Source: Lachnospiraceae bacterium YSB2008 (lineage in GTDB: Bacteria; Bacillota; Clostridia; Lachnospirales; Lachnospiraceae). From it: a DNA stretch of 64,000 nucleotides. Of the stretch, positions 17,105-26,782 are shown in pieces. The position numbers and the translations under genes are program-made. Under the pieces are notes generated by a model, which was given only the letters and a program-made list of their open reading frames with translations, had not been told where the DNA came from and ran no database searches. The stretch spans positions 1 to 64,000 of the forward strand of contig JHWR01000003.1 of NCBI GenBank assembly GCA_000687655.1. Direction: 5' to 3'. Positions within the stretch are counted from its first letter, which is position 1, and the number at the start of each line of letters is the position of its first letter.

Positions 17105-19021
17105 CTACTGCAGTTCTCCTAACTGATTCATGATAGGGTCAACCGTCCCCTCGTTATATGCTGTACTATATGAAGGCATGCCCTTTGCCTGCTCATAGTA
17201 CATAGAAGCTGTACTGTTTAGCCTTTCCTGCCCTGACGATTTGTACTCCACGCAGGCAAGCCACATATTGATTCTGTAATCCGTATAAATGAATTCCGAA
17301 CCGTTTAGAAGTTCTCTTGCTTTATCATACATTTCGAGATATGTATAAACCCTTGCAAGCCCAAGCACATCGTCTACTTCGACAGCATCGGACTCCATAA
17401 CCTTTTCACCATAAACAAGCGCCTGGTTATAATAGCTGTTTACAGTGAGTTCATCTTCCTCACTCTCAACTTCCTTTCCGGCCTCATAAATACATGCATT
17501 AAGAAGAAGTCTGTTAAGCCGTGTCATGTCATTTCCGGAAAGATTTACGCCTCTGAAAGACTCAATAAACTGGGTGAAATCTCCCAGTTCCTGGGAAGCT
17601 TTGCTACCAACCATAGCAGCTCTTATGATTAGTTCCCCCGTCGCTCCATTTCCTGATTCAGCAAGTCTTGTGCTTTCATCTAATGCATCCTGATATGCTT
17701 TTTTTGCATATGAAAGCTCGGCTTGCATTAGTGCCATGTCTACATCTTCAATATCCGTTTCTCTTGCATTATCCAGATAATACTGAGCGTTCGAATAATC
17801 TCCGATTCTGGAATGGCATATAGACAATTCTCTATAAGCTTTTCCACATGACTTATCACTCTTAATGGCTGTTTCATAGCAGCCGATCGCACTTTCATAG
17901 TTCTCTTCCAGATAATATGTATAGCCCTTTATATAATTGAGCTCTGCTTCCTGATTATTCTTCTTTTTCAGTATCTTTTCGTAGTCTCCGTTATTCAGAA
18001 GACTGTTATCTATTTCCTGCCTTAGTTCATCAGGATCATAATCCGAAGAATTGTATTCATTTACTACTTCGTTATAATCTGCAGAATACTGTCTCTCGAG
18101 CTTTTCTCTTTTGTGCGTAAAAAATGAAACGCCCCCCGCCACAAGACCTAAAGTAATAAGCACGCCCGAGGCAGCCAGAATAATATTTCTAATCTGCTTT
18201 TTCTTATACTCATCAGTAGTTTTCTCGATTGCCCTGTGCATCTCGTGAGCAGACTGGAATCTGTTATTCGGCCGCTGATTCATTGCAATCTTTATGACAT
18301 CAATGAGACTGGTTCTATAGAACTCGTACATCGGGCTGTAATCTACAATCGCGTCCTTTGAAAACTGAGGCTTTATGAGTGACATCACATGATAGAATGT
18401 AGCTCCAAGACTGTAGATATCTGTCTTTTGATCAATTGGGACCGGATATCCCATAGAATTCGCTATCTGTTCAGGTGATGAATAAGCCGGTGTGATACCG
18501 GAAACAGAACCTGATCCATCTGACATAGAAATATTGAAATCAATAAGACAAACATCCATATCAGAGTTTATTATTATGTTTGATGGTTTTATATCACTAT
18601 GGATAATCTGGGGGTGATGATTATGAAGATATTCCAGCACTTCCGTTAGCTGTAGAAGCCATTTAATAACCAGCTCCTCCGGAACTCTGAAACTGTTATG
18701 AATATAATAAGAAAGGTCATTGCCTTCTATATAATCCAGGACAGTATAGACATTTGCCCCGTCCTGAAAGAAATCATATACCTGAGGTAGATATTTATGA
18801 TGAAGACCTTTCAGCATATCAACCTCTTTACGAGTATCAATTCTGCCTACTACGCCTTCTTTTATTTTCTTTAATATTACGTATTTCTGAAGTCTGTGAT
18901 GAATAGCAAGATATATAACTCCTGCCCCGCCTTCTCCTATTTCATCAACTATTTCATATGTATTTTCAAGAATCTGTCCCTTTGTATATGTAATCCCCAC
19001 AACTATAGTTTCCCCAAACAT
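17105..19021 (-). CDS. Membrane Ser/Thr kinase-like protein with TPR-like exterior (possible EssB substitute)
   Basis: A 638-residue protein. A kinase domain spans about residues 20-280: glycine loop GEGGAGVIY, Lys in VILKKI, HSDIKPSN where HRD is usual, and LIDFNIS where DFG is usual. The catalytic Asp and metal Asp are therefore present but two flanking residues are not. One membrane segment lies at about 290-310, followed by TPR-like helical repeats (AELNYIKGYTYYLEENYESAIGCYETA). EssB of known T7SSb systems is also kinase-fold/TM/exterior, which makes this a plausible functional counterpart just upstream of essC. ATG 19021 lacks a ribosome site; GTG at 19000, after GGGGA, is a good alternative. 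Confidence 0.85.
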   Translation of the reverse strand: MFGETIVVGITYTKGQILENTYEIVDEIGEGGAGVIYLAIHHRLQKYVILKKIKEGVVGRIDTRKEVDMLKGLHHKYLPQVYDFFQDGANVYTVLDYIEGNDLSYYIHNSFRVPEELVIKWLLQLTEVLEYLHNHHPQIIHSDIKPSNIIINSDMDVCLIDFNISMSDGSGSVSGITPAYSSPEQIANSMGYPVPIDQKTDIYSLGATFYHVMSLIKPQFSKDAIVDYSPMYEFYRTSLIDVIKIAMNQRPNNRFQSAHEMHRAIEKTTDEYKKKQIRNIILAASGVLITLGLVAGGVSFFTHKREKLERQYSADYNEVVNEYNSSDYDPDELRQEIDNSLLNNGDYEKILKKKNNQEAELNYIKGYTYYLEENYESAIGCYETAIKSDKSCGKAYRELSICHSRIGDYSNAQYYLDNARETDIEDVDMALMQAELSYAKKAYQDALDESTRLAESGNGATGELIIRAAMVGSKASQELGDFTQFIESFRGVNLSGNDMTRLNRLLLNACIYEAGKEVESEEDELTVNSYYNQALVYGEKVMESDAVEVDDVLGLARVYTYLEMYDKARELLNGSEFIYTDYRINMWLACVEYKSSGQERLNSTASMYYEQAKGMPSYSTAYNEGTVDPIMNQLGELQ

Positions 19022-19030
19022 TTATTTTTA

Positions 19031-19068
19031 TAAAGCGGAGTCCCATATCTCTATGTAACTCCGCTTTA
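19031..19068 (-). other. Intercistronic hairpin
   Basis: TAAAGCGGAGT and ACTCCGCTTTA make an 11-bp perfect stem around a 16-base loop in the gap between the Ig-like gene and the kinase gene. It is not followed by a T-run on the minus strand, so processing, stability control or partial attenuation is likelier than full termination. Confidence 0.55.
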
Positions 19069-19078
19069 AGTTTAAAAA

Positions 19079-22000
19079 TTACTGCTCTTCTTTTCTTCTC
19101 TTAGCTACTACGAAGAAGATGATTCCACCAACTGCAAGTGCGCCGATTATTACGAATATCCACCAGAAATTCTTAACTGCGCCTTCAATCGCTCTCTCTG
19201 CTGCATTCTGTGCAACTGAGAATGTGATTCCATCATCGTCTTTCGATTCATTTCCTGCAAGGTCATATACTTTAATCTTAACAGTATGTGAACCCTTACC
19301 AAACTCAACCGGAATGCTATTATTCATCTCGTCAAGCTCTTTACCTTCGTATGTAGACTTAGTACCGTCGATATCAACAACAGCCTTTGCTACTCCAATG
19401 TTATCATGAAGCTCAATTGCGCCTGATACCTTATCCTGATCTTCATAGTTCTGTTCATTTTCAATTCCGTTTACTATGTATTCAGGAGCTGTTCTGTCTA
19501 TAACGAATGTTACAGGAACTTCCTTAGACTCATTATCTGCAACATTTCCTTCTGAATCCTTTGTACTTACAACTATGTTGTACTCTCCTTCAGATTCAAA
19601 CAGACTCTTTTCAAATCTATATGTACTTACATTCCAATGATCGTCACCAGCCTTTGTATCTACTTTGTAACCTTCATTTTCCTTAAGCACTTCAGTATCT
19701 TCGCCTACTGTGAAGTAAACTGTTGATTCATCAATCTTTGCAAGGTTATGCGCTGCTATTACGATATCATCATCACCTTCAAGGTTTGTGTACTTCTTAT
19801 CTACAAGTGCAGCTGTATAATCATCGAGTGTAAAGTATGAACCGAATCTGTTAACCATGAAGCCGATTGTCTTTTCGCTACTTCTACCTGAAAGATCAGT
19901 AGCAACTACTTTTAATAAGTAATAGTCATCATTTGCCTCATCATTCTTGAAGTTGCTATATACAAATCTCTCACCATTAGCGATGGTTGATGCTGTATAT
20001 GATCCCTCAATTCCCTTACCTGTAGATGAATTTCTTGAAGTTGCAAGTGTAATCTTTGTACCAGTGTTGTCGTAATATCTGTCAGTTACTTCAATTGATG
20101 GATTTACTGTTCCTGAATAGAGCGCATCCTCTTCAACATTTGCGATAGTAATTTCAGGATCAGTTAAATCTACTGTAAACTCATCAGATATAGATGCCTC
20201 TTCATGGTTTCCGGCCTTATCAACACCAGTAATAGTGAGTGTATAATCATTCTCTTCGTTAAATGGAATGTTAGCACTGTAACTATCACCACCATTGTTA
20301 GAGAATCCTGCACTAACCTGACTTCCGTTTACTGTAATCGTAATACCCTGAGCCTCAAAATTATGCTCAACTACAGTAAGTGTTCCGGTACGCTCAGCGT
20401 TATAATATTTACCATTCTGAACATTATTATTGTTATAAGTAAGAGTAAGCTTTGGAGCTGTCTTATCTACTGTAAATATCTTTCCTTCCTGCTTACCATT
20501 ATATGTACTGCTGTTTCCGGCTTTATCTACTGCATCAACTACGATATAGTAGTCCCCATCTTCATCAAATGAAACCTTATTAGCTGCCTCAAGATTTGAT
20601 ACTGTCTTATATACAGCCTCATTTCTATAGATAGTAATCTTTGATGAAGCCCCATCAAGGTTTAATTCATCAATTTTGATATCTGATGAAACACTTGTAT
20701 TGTTAAATTCTTCACTACTGCTATAGCTTACTGTTAATACAGGATCCTTTGTATCAACAATGAACTTACTTGATGTATCCTCTATCTCGTTTCCGGCATT
20801 ATCAGTTGCTACTACTTTAATCTGGTATGCACCATCAGTTGTGAAGTCTTTATTTATTGTTTGTTCATCTGTAGTAATATTTCCACTAGGATATGAAACA
20901 TCAAACTTAGTACCTATATTTGGAATGTCATTTACAGAATCTGCTGCAACGTTTGTTAAACGGATTTTGTTAAGTCCAGAAATGTTATCAATGGCAACAA
21001 TTTTAACTCTTGCCACGTCTGAAGCATTATAATATGCAACATTATTAAATATCTTCTTTGCATTTGGAGTTGAAACTGTAATATCTGCAGCCAAACTATC
21101 CGAAATAGCACCTACCCAGCCATTTTCAGAATCCTTTGCCAGTTCCTTCTGAAGTACATTACCTGCATAGTCTGTTAACTTAATTGCTATTTTTCCTCTG
21201 TAGTTTGGATTAACATAGAATACAAATACACTAGCATATTTGTCTGATTTCTCAGTATTTTCATACTTAATATTACTGCTTTCACCATACTTATCTACTT
21301 CGTCTGCAGTAACAACAATTCCGCTCTTACTAGCATCTGAATCAAATGGCTTAAGTCCGGAGATAACATCTTTTGTTTCTATTGTTACCTTAACCCTGCT
21401 ATCAAATACCTGATAGTTATTGTAATTCTTTGTTTCCTGCCCTTTAGGAGTTGTCTTCTCAATTCTTATGCCGTTTGTACTTGGCTTAGTATTATCAAAC
21501 GTAAAGCTCTTTTTAAATGGTTCACTCTGATTACCAGCCTTATCTGTAACGGTCAAAGAAATCGTATAGGTACCCTCTTTGTCAAGTACATAGTCGGTTT
21601 TATTAAAAATGCCCTCATCTACAGTTTCTAGGTCGTTCTTTATATTTTTTGCTACATCTTCCTTTTCTTCTCCACTTTCCCCTATATATTTTACAGTTGC
21701 ATCTATCGTTTTTAAATTTGTATCATTTATATCATTAATAGACACAAGCCCTTTTCCTTCAGGAACATCAGTGGAATTAATGAAATTCTTATCTAATAAA
21801 TCATTATAGGTTATCGTAGGCTTTGTGTTATCAATGATAAAAGTGAACTCCTTAGAATCAGTATTAAGACCTGCCTCTTCATCTTCTGCATGGCACTTAA
21901 TTACATATTCTCCATCTTTGGTGGCATTGGTTACATTTGTATATGTAACCTTATACTGAGCAGCACCAGAATTATCTGTTTCTTCTAGAACCTCTACAGT

Positions 22001-24319
22001 ATAATCAGTTCCCTTTGTTAATCTTATACCTTCACTACCCTCTAATGTTATACTTTCGGCTAATCCTTCGTCTCCATGAACTATAAAAGAAATAGTATCT
22101 CCCGAGTTTACATAGTACTCTGTATTTTCTCCATTTCCCACTTTCTTAACATTATCATCCGGGTCTGCATCATCTACATTTAAAGCGACGATTTTACCAA
22201 CCTTTATTCTTTCATCTTTCGTATTGCCTACTTTATCAACCAAATGACAAATAATGTAAGCATTTTCATCAAAAATTGGTCCTCCCAATGATATATTTCC
22301 TTTGCCATCACTTAACGGACCTGTTGTTGAGGTTTTCTTATCTTTCACATACAAAATATATTCTGATTTCTCATCTACTCCTGCATAATCATCTATCAAA
22401 TTATAGTTGATTGTTTTTTTCAGAGATGATTTTTCTGCAAATTTATCAGGCGTAGATTCGAAATCACCAACTACGTATGATATCTCGCTAAACTCTGGAG
22501 GAGTAGTATCTAATATTATAGTTATACTTCCTTTTCCATATTCTGCATTTCCAAGTGACCTTACCTCTAAAACATTTGCGCCTTTCTCCTCAACTTTTCC
22601 TATTACAAAATGATCGTTTGGAATATCCTTCCAACTATCGTCAGAAGCCCACTTATATTGAGTGTACTCTGTATTTTCAAAAGAAAATTTAACTTCTGAA
22701 GGATGGTTTATTACATACTTTGATCCTTCTATTGAACAATATTTAAAGTCATTATAATTATCATCAGGTATAAAACTGTCTTGATCTATTTTTTTCAGTA
22801 CTTCACTAATATCATTGACTTTTACTATAACTACTTTAGAAGCTAATTTATATTCACCAATACTATATGCTACAGTAAATGACTGTCCATTAGTGAAATC
22901 ATCCTCGCTAGTTAATATAAACTTTCCACCAGTCACCTCATATTTTTCGTAATCATAGCTTCCTCGTGTAACTCGAAGTGAAGGAGAAACATATGAAGGT
23001 AACGATTTTATATTATAGTCATATTTTACGCATGGATATATTTGTCCTGCACCAGTACCTTCACCAAGGAAACCTTCTAACACTTTTGTTCCGTCAATTA
23101 TTCCCACTTTAATCTCGATATCACTATTAAGATTTCCTAATATATATTTTGACGTACCATCATCCTCATTAAATGATGCTTTGCTAGAATCTGTTACTGG
23201 TGAATCATTAATCTCAGAGATTAACTGGTCTTTTTCTGAAATAAGTGCCACTTTTCCATACGAAGTAACATCTTTCTTTAAAATAAAGTACTCACCATCT
23301 TCTCCGGCTAAAACTTGACCAGCCTCAGAGCATAAATCTACTTTGTCACTATCACCTGATATTACAACATGATAATAATTTTTATTATTCACTGTATAAC
23401 TTTCACTAGTTAAAACATCAGCACTTGCGCTATCTGATACTAGTTCAACAGTTAAAATGTCACCAATATCTAATGGAACGCTATTCAGTGTATAAGAAGC
23501 AGTTGGGGCAGCAAACCTTGCCACTTCACTATCATTTTTTTTAATAACAAAATTTCCACTTAAATCATTTAATGATCCATTATTATTAGTTGCAGAGCTT
23601 GCAATTGTAATTGTTGGGTTCGAATTAGTATCAGTTCCCCATGTTGCTACAAAGTCACCAGCTTTCCATGACAACGTAATCTGATTATCATGTCCATTAA
23701 TCTCTGTATCACCGTCAAAATACTTTACGGTTATTACTCTTCCTACTTTTCCAGTATCATCATAACTAAGTTCAGCAGATGTACTTTCGTCAGCAAATGA
23801 CACTTCACCTATTTTATCTGAACCTTTATATGCTATTGCTTTAGTTGCGTAGTCTTTTAAATAAACACTATTACCCGAAGTACTAATTGTTATTTTTTTA
23901 CTATCACTGTTGCAGTTTGTCGTAATATCCCATTCCGGAAGATCGAAATTCTTGGAATCACTAACCCAACTGAGACCATTCTCAAGTACCTCTGGTTCTC
24001 CGCCTTCTTCTGCCGACGCTTTATACAAAGTAAATGTAAATGTAACACCTTCACGTATCCTGTCAGGAATTGAAAACGAAGAAATATTTCCTTCTGTGTT
24101 ATATACAGTCTTTCCATTATAATCCACTTTTGCGCTAACTACTGCAGATGTATTAACGCTGTCAGGATATACAACATTTAGATTAGAGCCACTCCAAGAT
24201 GCTGTAACACTGTCTGCTGCTTTAGAGCGTATCGAGCTAAGACTCTGTGGCAGTACCAAAAGAACAACCAGCATGATAGCCAGTATTCTTCTGTAAAACC
24301 TTTTGTTTACATTCTTCAT
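19079..24319 (-). CDS. Giant Ig-like-domain surface protein with C-terminal membrane anchor
   Basis: A 1746-residue protein with an N-terminal signal peptide (basic MKNVNKRFYRR, hydrophobic LAIMLVVLLVLPQSL, Ala-rich exit). A long acidic Ser/Thr/Asp-rich exterior follows, and a single TM (WWIFVIIGALAVGGIIFFVV) with a basic RRKEEQ tail. The exterior holds many Ig-like repeats, each opening with D-x-T-x-P (DNTKPTITY, DTKDPVLTV, DKTAPKLTL, DLTDPEITI, DRTAPEYIV) and most closing with tDxAGNxs. The position between kinase genes and essC, and one membrane pass, suggest it is the extracellular part of the machine, perhaps replacing the long EsaA exterior. That role is inferred; adhesion is the alternative. 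Confidence 0.85.
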   Translation of the reverse strand: MKNVNKRFYRRILAIMLVVLLVLPQSLSSIRSKAADSVTASWSGSNLNVVYPDSVNTSAVVSAKVDYNGKTVYNTEGNISSFSIPDRIREGVTFTFTLYKASAEEGGEPEVLENGLSWVSDSKNFDLPEWDITTNCNSDSKKITISTSGNSVYLKDYATKAIAYKGSDKIGEVSFADESTSAELSYDDTGKVGRVITVKYFDGDTEINGHDNQITLSWKAGDFVATWGTDTNSNPTITIASSATNNNGSLNDLSGNFVIKKNDSEVARFAAPTASYTLNSVPLDIGDILTVELVSDSASADVLTSESYTVNNKNYYHVVISGDSDKVDLCSEAGQVLAGEDGEYFILKKDVTSYGKVALISEKDQLISEINDSPVTDSSKASFNEDDGTSKYILGNLNSDIEIKVGIIDGTKVLEGFLGEGTGAGQIYPCVKYDYNIKSLPSYVSPSLRVTRGSYDYEKYEVTGGKFILTSEDDFTNGQSFTVAYSIGEYKLASKVVIVKVNDISEVLKKIDQDSFIPDDNYNDFKYCSIEGSKYVINHPSEVKFSFENTEYTQYKWASDDSWKDIPNDHFVIGKVEEKGANVLEVRSLGNAEYGKGSITIILDTTPPEFSEISYVVGDFESTPDKFAEKSSLKKTINYNLIDDYAGVDEKSEYILYVKDKKTSTTGPLSDGKGNISLGGPIFDENAYIICHLVDKVGNTKDERIKVGKIVALNVDDADPDDNVKKVGNGENTEYYVNSGDTISFIVHGDEGLAESITLEGSEGIRLTKGTDYTVEVLEETDNSGAAQYKVTYTNVTNATKDGEYVIKCHAEDEEAGLNTDSKEFTFIIDNTKPTITYNDLLDKNFINSTDVPEGKGLVSINDINDTNLKTIDATVKYIGESGEEKEDVAKNIKNDLETVDEGIFNKTDYVLDKEGTYTISLTVTDKAGNQSEPFKKSFTFDNTKPSTNGIRIEKTTPKGQETKNYNNYQVFDSRVKVTIETKDVISGLKPFDSDASKSGIVVTADEVDKYGESSNIKYENTEKSDKYASVFVFYVNPNYRGKIAIKLTDYAGNVLQKELAKDSENGWVGAISDSLAADITVSTPNAKKIFNNVAYYNASDVARVKIVAIDNISGLNKIRLTNVAADSVNDIPNIGTKFDVSYPSGNITTDEQTINKDFTTDGAYQIKVVATDNAGNEIEDTSSKFIVDTKDPVLTVSYSSSEEFNNTSVSSDIKIDELNLDGASSKITIYRNEAVYKTVSNLEAANKVSFDEDGDYYIVVDAVDKAGNSSTYNGKQEGKIFTVDKTAPKLTLTYNNNNVQNGKYYNAERTGTLTVVEHNFEAQGITITVNGSQVSAGFSNNGGDSYSANIPFNEENDYTLTITGVDKAGNHEEASISDEFTVDLTDPEITIANVEEDALYSGTVNPSIEVTDRYYDNTGTKITLATSRNSSTGKGIEGSYTASTIANGERFVYSNFKNDEANDDYYLLKVVATDLSGRSSEKTIGFMVNRFGSYFTLDDYTAALVDKKYTNLEGDDDIVIAAHNLAKIDESTVYFTVGEDTEVLKENEGYKVDTKAGDDHWNVSTYRFEKSLFESEGEYNIVVSTKDSEGNVADNESKEVPVTFVIDRTAPEYIVNGIENEQNYEDQDKVSGAIELHDNIGVAKAVVDIDGTKSTYEGKELDEMNNSIPVEFGKGSHTVKIKVYDLAGNESKDDDGITFSVAQNAAERAIEGAVKNFWWIFVIIGALAVGGIIFFVVAKRRKEEQ

Positions 24320-24391
24320 AATCTCTCTCCTCCGTTCACTTATTCGGGCTATGCCCGGATGAGCGTAAAAATAATAGTTTTCTCTTTATCT

Positions 24392-24952
24392 TTAGATGAT
24401 ATCTTCATCTGTATGTACCAGCATTATCTCCCTTGAAAGATGAAATCTGAAATCCTGTGGAGATACTCTTTGGTATATCTCGCTTCCGGAAAGAAGTGAA
24501 GTCTCCTGTTCGGATATATCGTTCGAAAGAACGGTTGTTCCGATTGATTCCTCCGGAGAATTGCTGAGAAGTGTCGTCTCGCTTCTTGGATCTGCATAAG
24601 CAGCTGTTCTGTCTATCTGTGTGACAGGAACACTTCCTTCTCTAATATTCAGCTTACCGGAAGCTGAGTACATTTCCTGCCTCTGTTTTCTTCTTGGAGG
24701 TTCACTAACCTTCGATGATTTCTTGAGATTAGTAAGCTGGCTTGTGTATGCTGCATTATCGTCAAGCTGTTTAATCTCTTTCTTCCTTGATATTCCTGTT
24801 ATTTTCATAAACACATTCGGAATATTCAGGATGAAGAATAACGCTATAGCTACAAGTAGAAAACATATAGCAGCAATCAGACATATAAGGAATACTGTGT
24901 GATAAGTCTGAAGGTTCTTTTCAACCTCAATGGCTGTTATTGCAAGCATCAT
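24392..24952 (-). CDS. Single-TM protein with repeated kinase/FHA-type Thr motifs
   Basis: A 186-residue protein. One TM (VFLICLIAAICFLLVAIALFFIL) lies near residues 20-42 and a polar cytoplasmic tail follows. The tail contains ETTLLS, GTTVLS and ETSLLS within about 40 residues. ETTLLS recurs in the juxta-FHA region of the protease-FHA protein at 27569. Clustered T-T-[LV]-L-S sites beside kinases, a phosphatase and FHA domains look like phospho-acceptor or FHA-docking sites. The gene overlaps the end of the kinase gene at 24949 by four bases. No family is recognised; EssA-like size and one TM are noted but homology is not claimed. A short GGGC-ATA-GCCC hairpin lies in the 72-base gap below it (24345-24357). 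Confidence 0.65.
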   Translation of the reverse strand: MMLAITAIEVEKNLQTYHTVFLICLIAAICFLLVAIALFFILNIPNVFMKITGISRKKEIKQLDDNAAYTSQLTNLKKSSKVSEPPRRKQRQEMYSASGKLNIREGSVPVTQIDRTAAYADPRSETTLLSNSPEESIGTTVLSNDISEQETSLLSGSEIYQRVSPQDFRFHLSREIMLVHTDEDII

Positions 24953-26733
24953 TCTGGTTCACCTCCTGACCCATCATCTGTATCTGTCTCCGGAAGATTC
25001 TGAACCCCACCATTCTTATTTGAGACTGCGTCTATCTTGCTTCTCGTAATAGGAATCTGGTTTTTAACGCTGTTATAAATTGCTTCATAACTCTTATCCG
25101 TAGCTACAAACTTCGATGTATTATTAATCTGGCTTTCGATATTGTTAACCATCTGATACAGCTTATCCGTACTTACAACTCCATAAAATCCATTCATGTT
25201 GTTGTTGTCGGAAATGATTCCAAGAATTTTTTGGTAAGCATAAAGCTGAGCCGCCTTCGTGCTGAATGTATCACTGTCAGATGCTTTACTGTATATCGTC
25301 TCTATATTATTCCAGAACTGCGCATAATCCACATTGTTGTCAAATTTGTTCGAAGTTCCGGAGCTGTATTCGGTCAAACTTAGGAGTAATTGAGCTGTCT
25401 GGTAGTCTTTATTATTTGTTATCTCACCATCCTGATATTCCTTAACTCTTTCAAGCCAAGGCTTAGCGGTGTTACCACCATTTTCTACTCCTGTCCATAT
25501 ATCAAGTCCGAATCTGTAACAGAACTGGTAATAATCATATAGATTACTGCCTTCCAGATCATCAAGCCTTGTTCCGTCTGTATTGTTACTAGGCTTTGTT
25601 ACCATATTGTTTACCTTTCCGTATTCGGCAAAGGAAAGCGATCCCTGTTCAGACTCATTTTCATAAAAATCATTTGTATATTTGTCGAGAATCAGATTAT
25701 AAGCCTCTGCTTTTGTTGCATCGAGATCAAGTGCATGTTCTATATTCTCAACAAATTCCTCCTCTGAGGCTGCTGCCTCAGCAAGTTTATAGTATGTCTC
25801 ATAGTTTTGAGACGCATATTTCGTTTCTTTATGGTGTGTTATTCCCGCAGCAGCGAAAAGCGCGACTGAAAGTCCAAGTGTCGATGCAAATGAAACGAAT
25901 TTTCGTTTGTTTTTCTTTATTTCACCTTCATCCAGATCCTTGTAATGCTCAAGTGCATACATGAGTTCACTACAGGATTGGTATCTCGCCGCCGGATTTC
26001 TCTGTGTACATTTAATAATTATCTGCTCAAGTCCGGAAGAAAGATGTGGATTCCACTGTCTTATCGGATACATCTCATATGGCGGCTTTGCCGGGTTGTG
26101 CCCTGTAACAAGATGGTAGATTGTAGCTCCCAGATTATATATATCCGTCCTGGCATCAGTCTGACCATGTCCACCAAACTGCTCAGGAGCTGCATATCCT
26201 TGAGTACCAAGACAGGTTGTATCCTCAATCATCGACTTATTCTTATATTCTCTGGCGGTACCAAAATCGATAAGCGTTACGTCCCCGTTGGATTTAAGCA
26301 TAACGTTTGAAGGCTTCATATCTCTGTATATGATAGGAGGCTTTCTGCTGTGCAGATATCCAAGCACATCACATAGCTGCTTCGCCCACTGAATTACATA
26401 TTCCTGAGGCTGCGCACCATTCTCTTTAATAACACTACTGAGAGATTTACCCTCTATATAGTCCATTACTATAAGAAATGTATCATCTGTATCGATTACA
26501 TCTACGATGCTCGGCAGGTTCGGATGATTCAGTCTTTTAAGCATATCAGTCTCAACTATGAGTCCCTGCTTTACGACCTCGTAATTCTTTGTTCCATCCT
26601 TACGGACCTCTTTTATGGCCCAAGGTTTGTTAGCCGCTTCGTTAATGGCAAGGTAAACGACACTCATTCCACCTTTGCCGATCTGATTCAGTATTTTGTA
26701 TTTTCCATCTATAACTGAGCCTATCTCCAGCAT
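24949..26733 (-). CDS. Membrane Ser/Thr protein kinase (PknB-like)
   Basis: A 594-residue protein with a complete Hanks-type kinase domain at about residues 12-270: GKGGMSVVY glycine loop, AIKEV Lys, YRDMKPSN catalytic loop, LIDFGTA metal loop, and CLGTQGYAAPEQ activation/P+1 segment. A basic KKNKRKF stretch and a TM (FASTLGLSVALFAAAGI) follow, then an exterior domain of about 280 polar residues without PASTA repeats. All catalytic residues are present, so it should be active and is the likely writer kinase of the locus. It lies 49 bases below the PP2C gene and overlaps the small TM gene. Confidence 0.92.
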   Translation of the reverse strand: MLEIGSVIDGKYKILNQIGKGGMSVVYLAINEAANKPWAIKEVRKDGTKNYEVVKQGLIVETDMLKRLNHPNLPSIVDVIDTDDTFLIVMDYIEGKSLSSVIKENGAQPQEYVIQWAKQLCDVLGYLHSRKPPIIYRDMKPSNVMLKSNGDVTLIDFGTAREYKNKSMIEDTTCLGTQGYAAPEQFGGHGQTDARTDIYNLGATIYHLVTGHNPAKPPYEMYPIRQWNPHLSSGLEQIIIKCTQRNPAARYQSCSELMYALEHYKDLDEGEIKKNKRKFVSFASTLGLSVALFAAAGITHHKETKYASQNYETYYKLAEAAASEEEFVENIEHALDLDATKAEAYNLILDKYTNDFYENESEQGSLSFAEYGKVNNMVTKPSNNTDGTRLDDLEGSNLYDYYQFCYRFGLDIWTGVENGGNTAKPWLERVKEYQDGEITNNKDYQTAQLLLSLTEYSSGTSNKFDNNVDYAQFWNNIETIYSKASDSDTFSTKAAQLYAYQKILGIISDNNNMNGFYGVVSTDKLYQMVNNIESQINNTSKFVATDKSYEAIYNSVKNQIPITRSKIDAVSNKNGGVQNLPETDTDDGSGGEPE

Positions 26734-26751
26734 AGTCTCTTCCTTCCGTAT

Positions 26752-26778
26752 CCCGATGAATTGTTATCAGTCATCGGG
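26752..26778 (-). other. Intercistronic hairpin between PP2C and kinase genes
   Basis: CCCGATGA and TCATCGGG form a perfect 8-bp stem with an 11-base loop in the 49-base gap. There is no T-run, so a role in transcript processing or stability is more likely than termination. Confidence 0.5.
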
Positions 26779-26782
26779 GCAC

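Noticed and set aside
19031-19068. Factor-independent terminator between T7SS genes
   Set aside because: The stem is good but no T-run follows on the coding strand, and downstream genes (essC) would be cut off.
24392-24952. EssA homolog
   Set aside because: Size and a single TM fit, but orientation and sequence give no real support.
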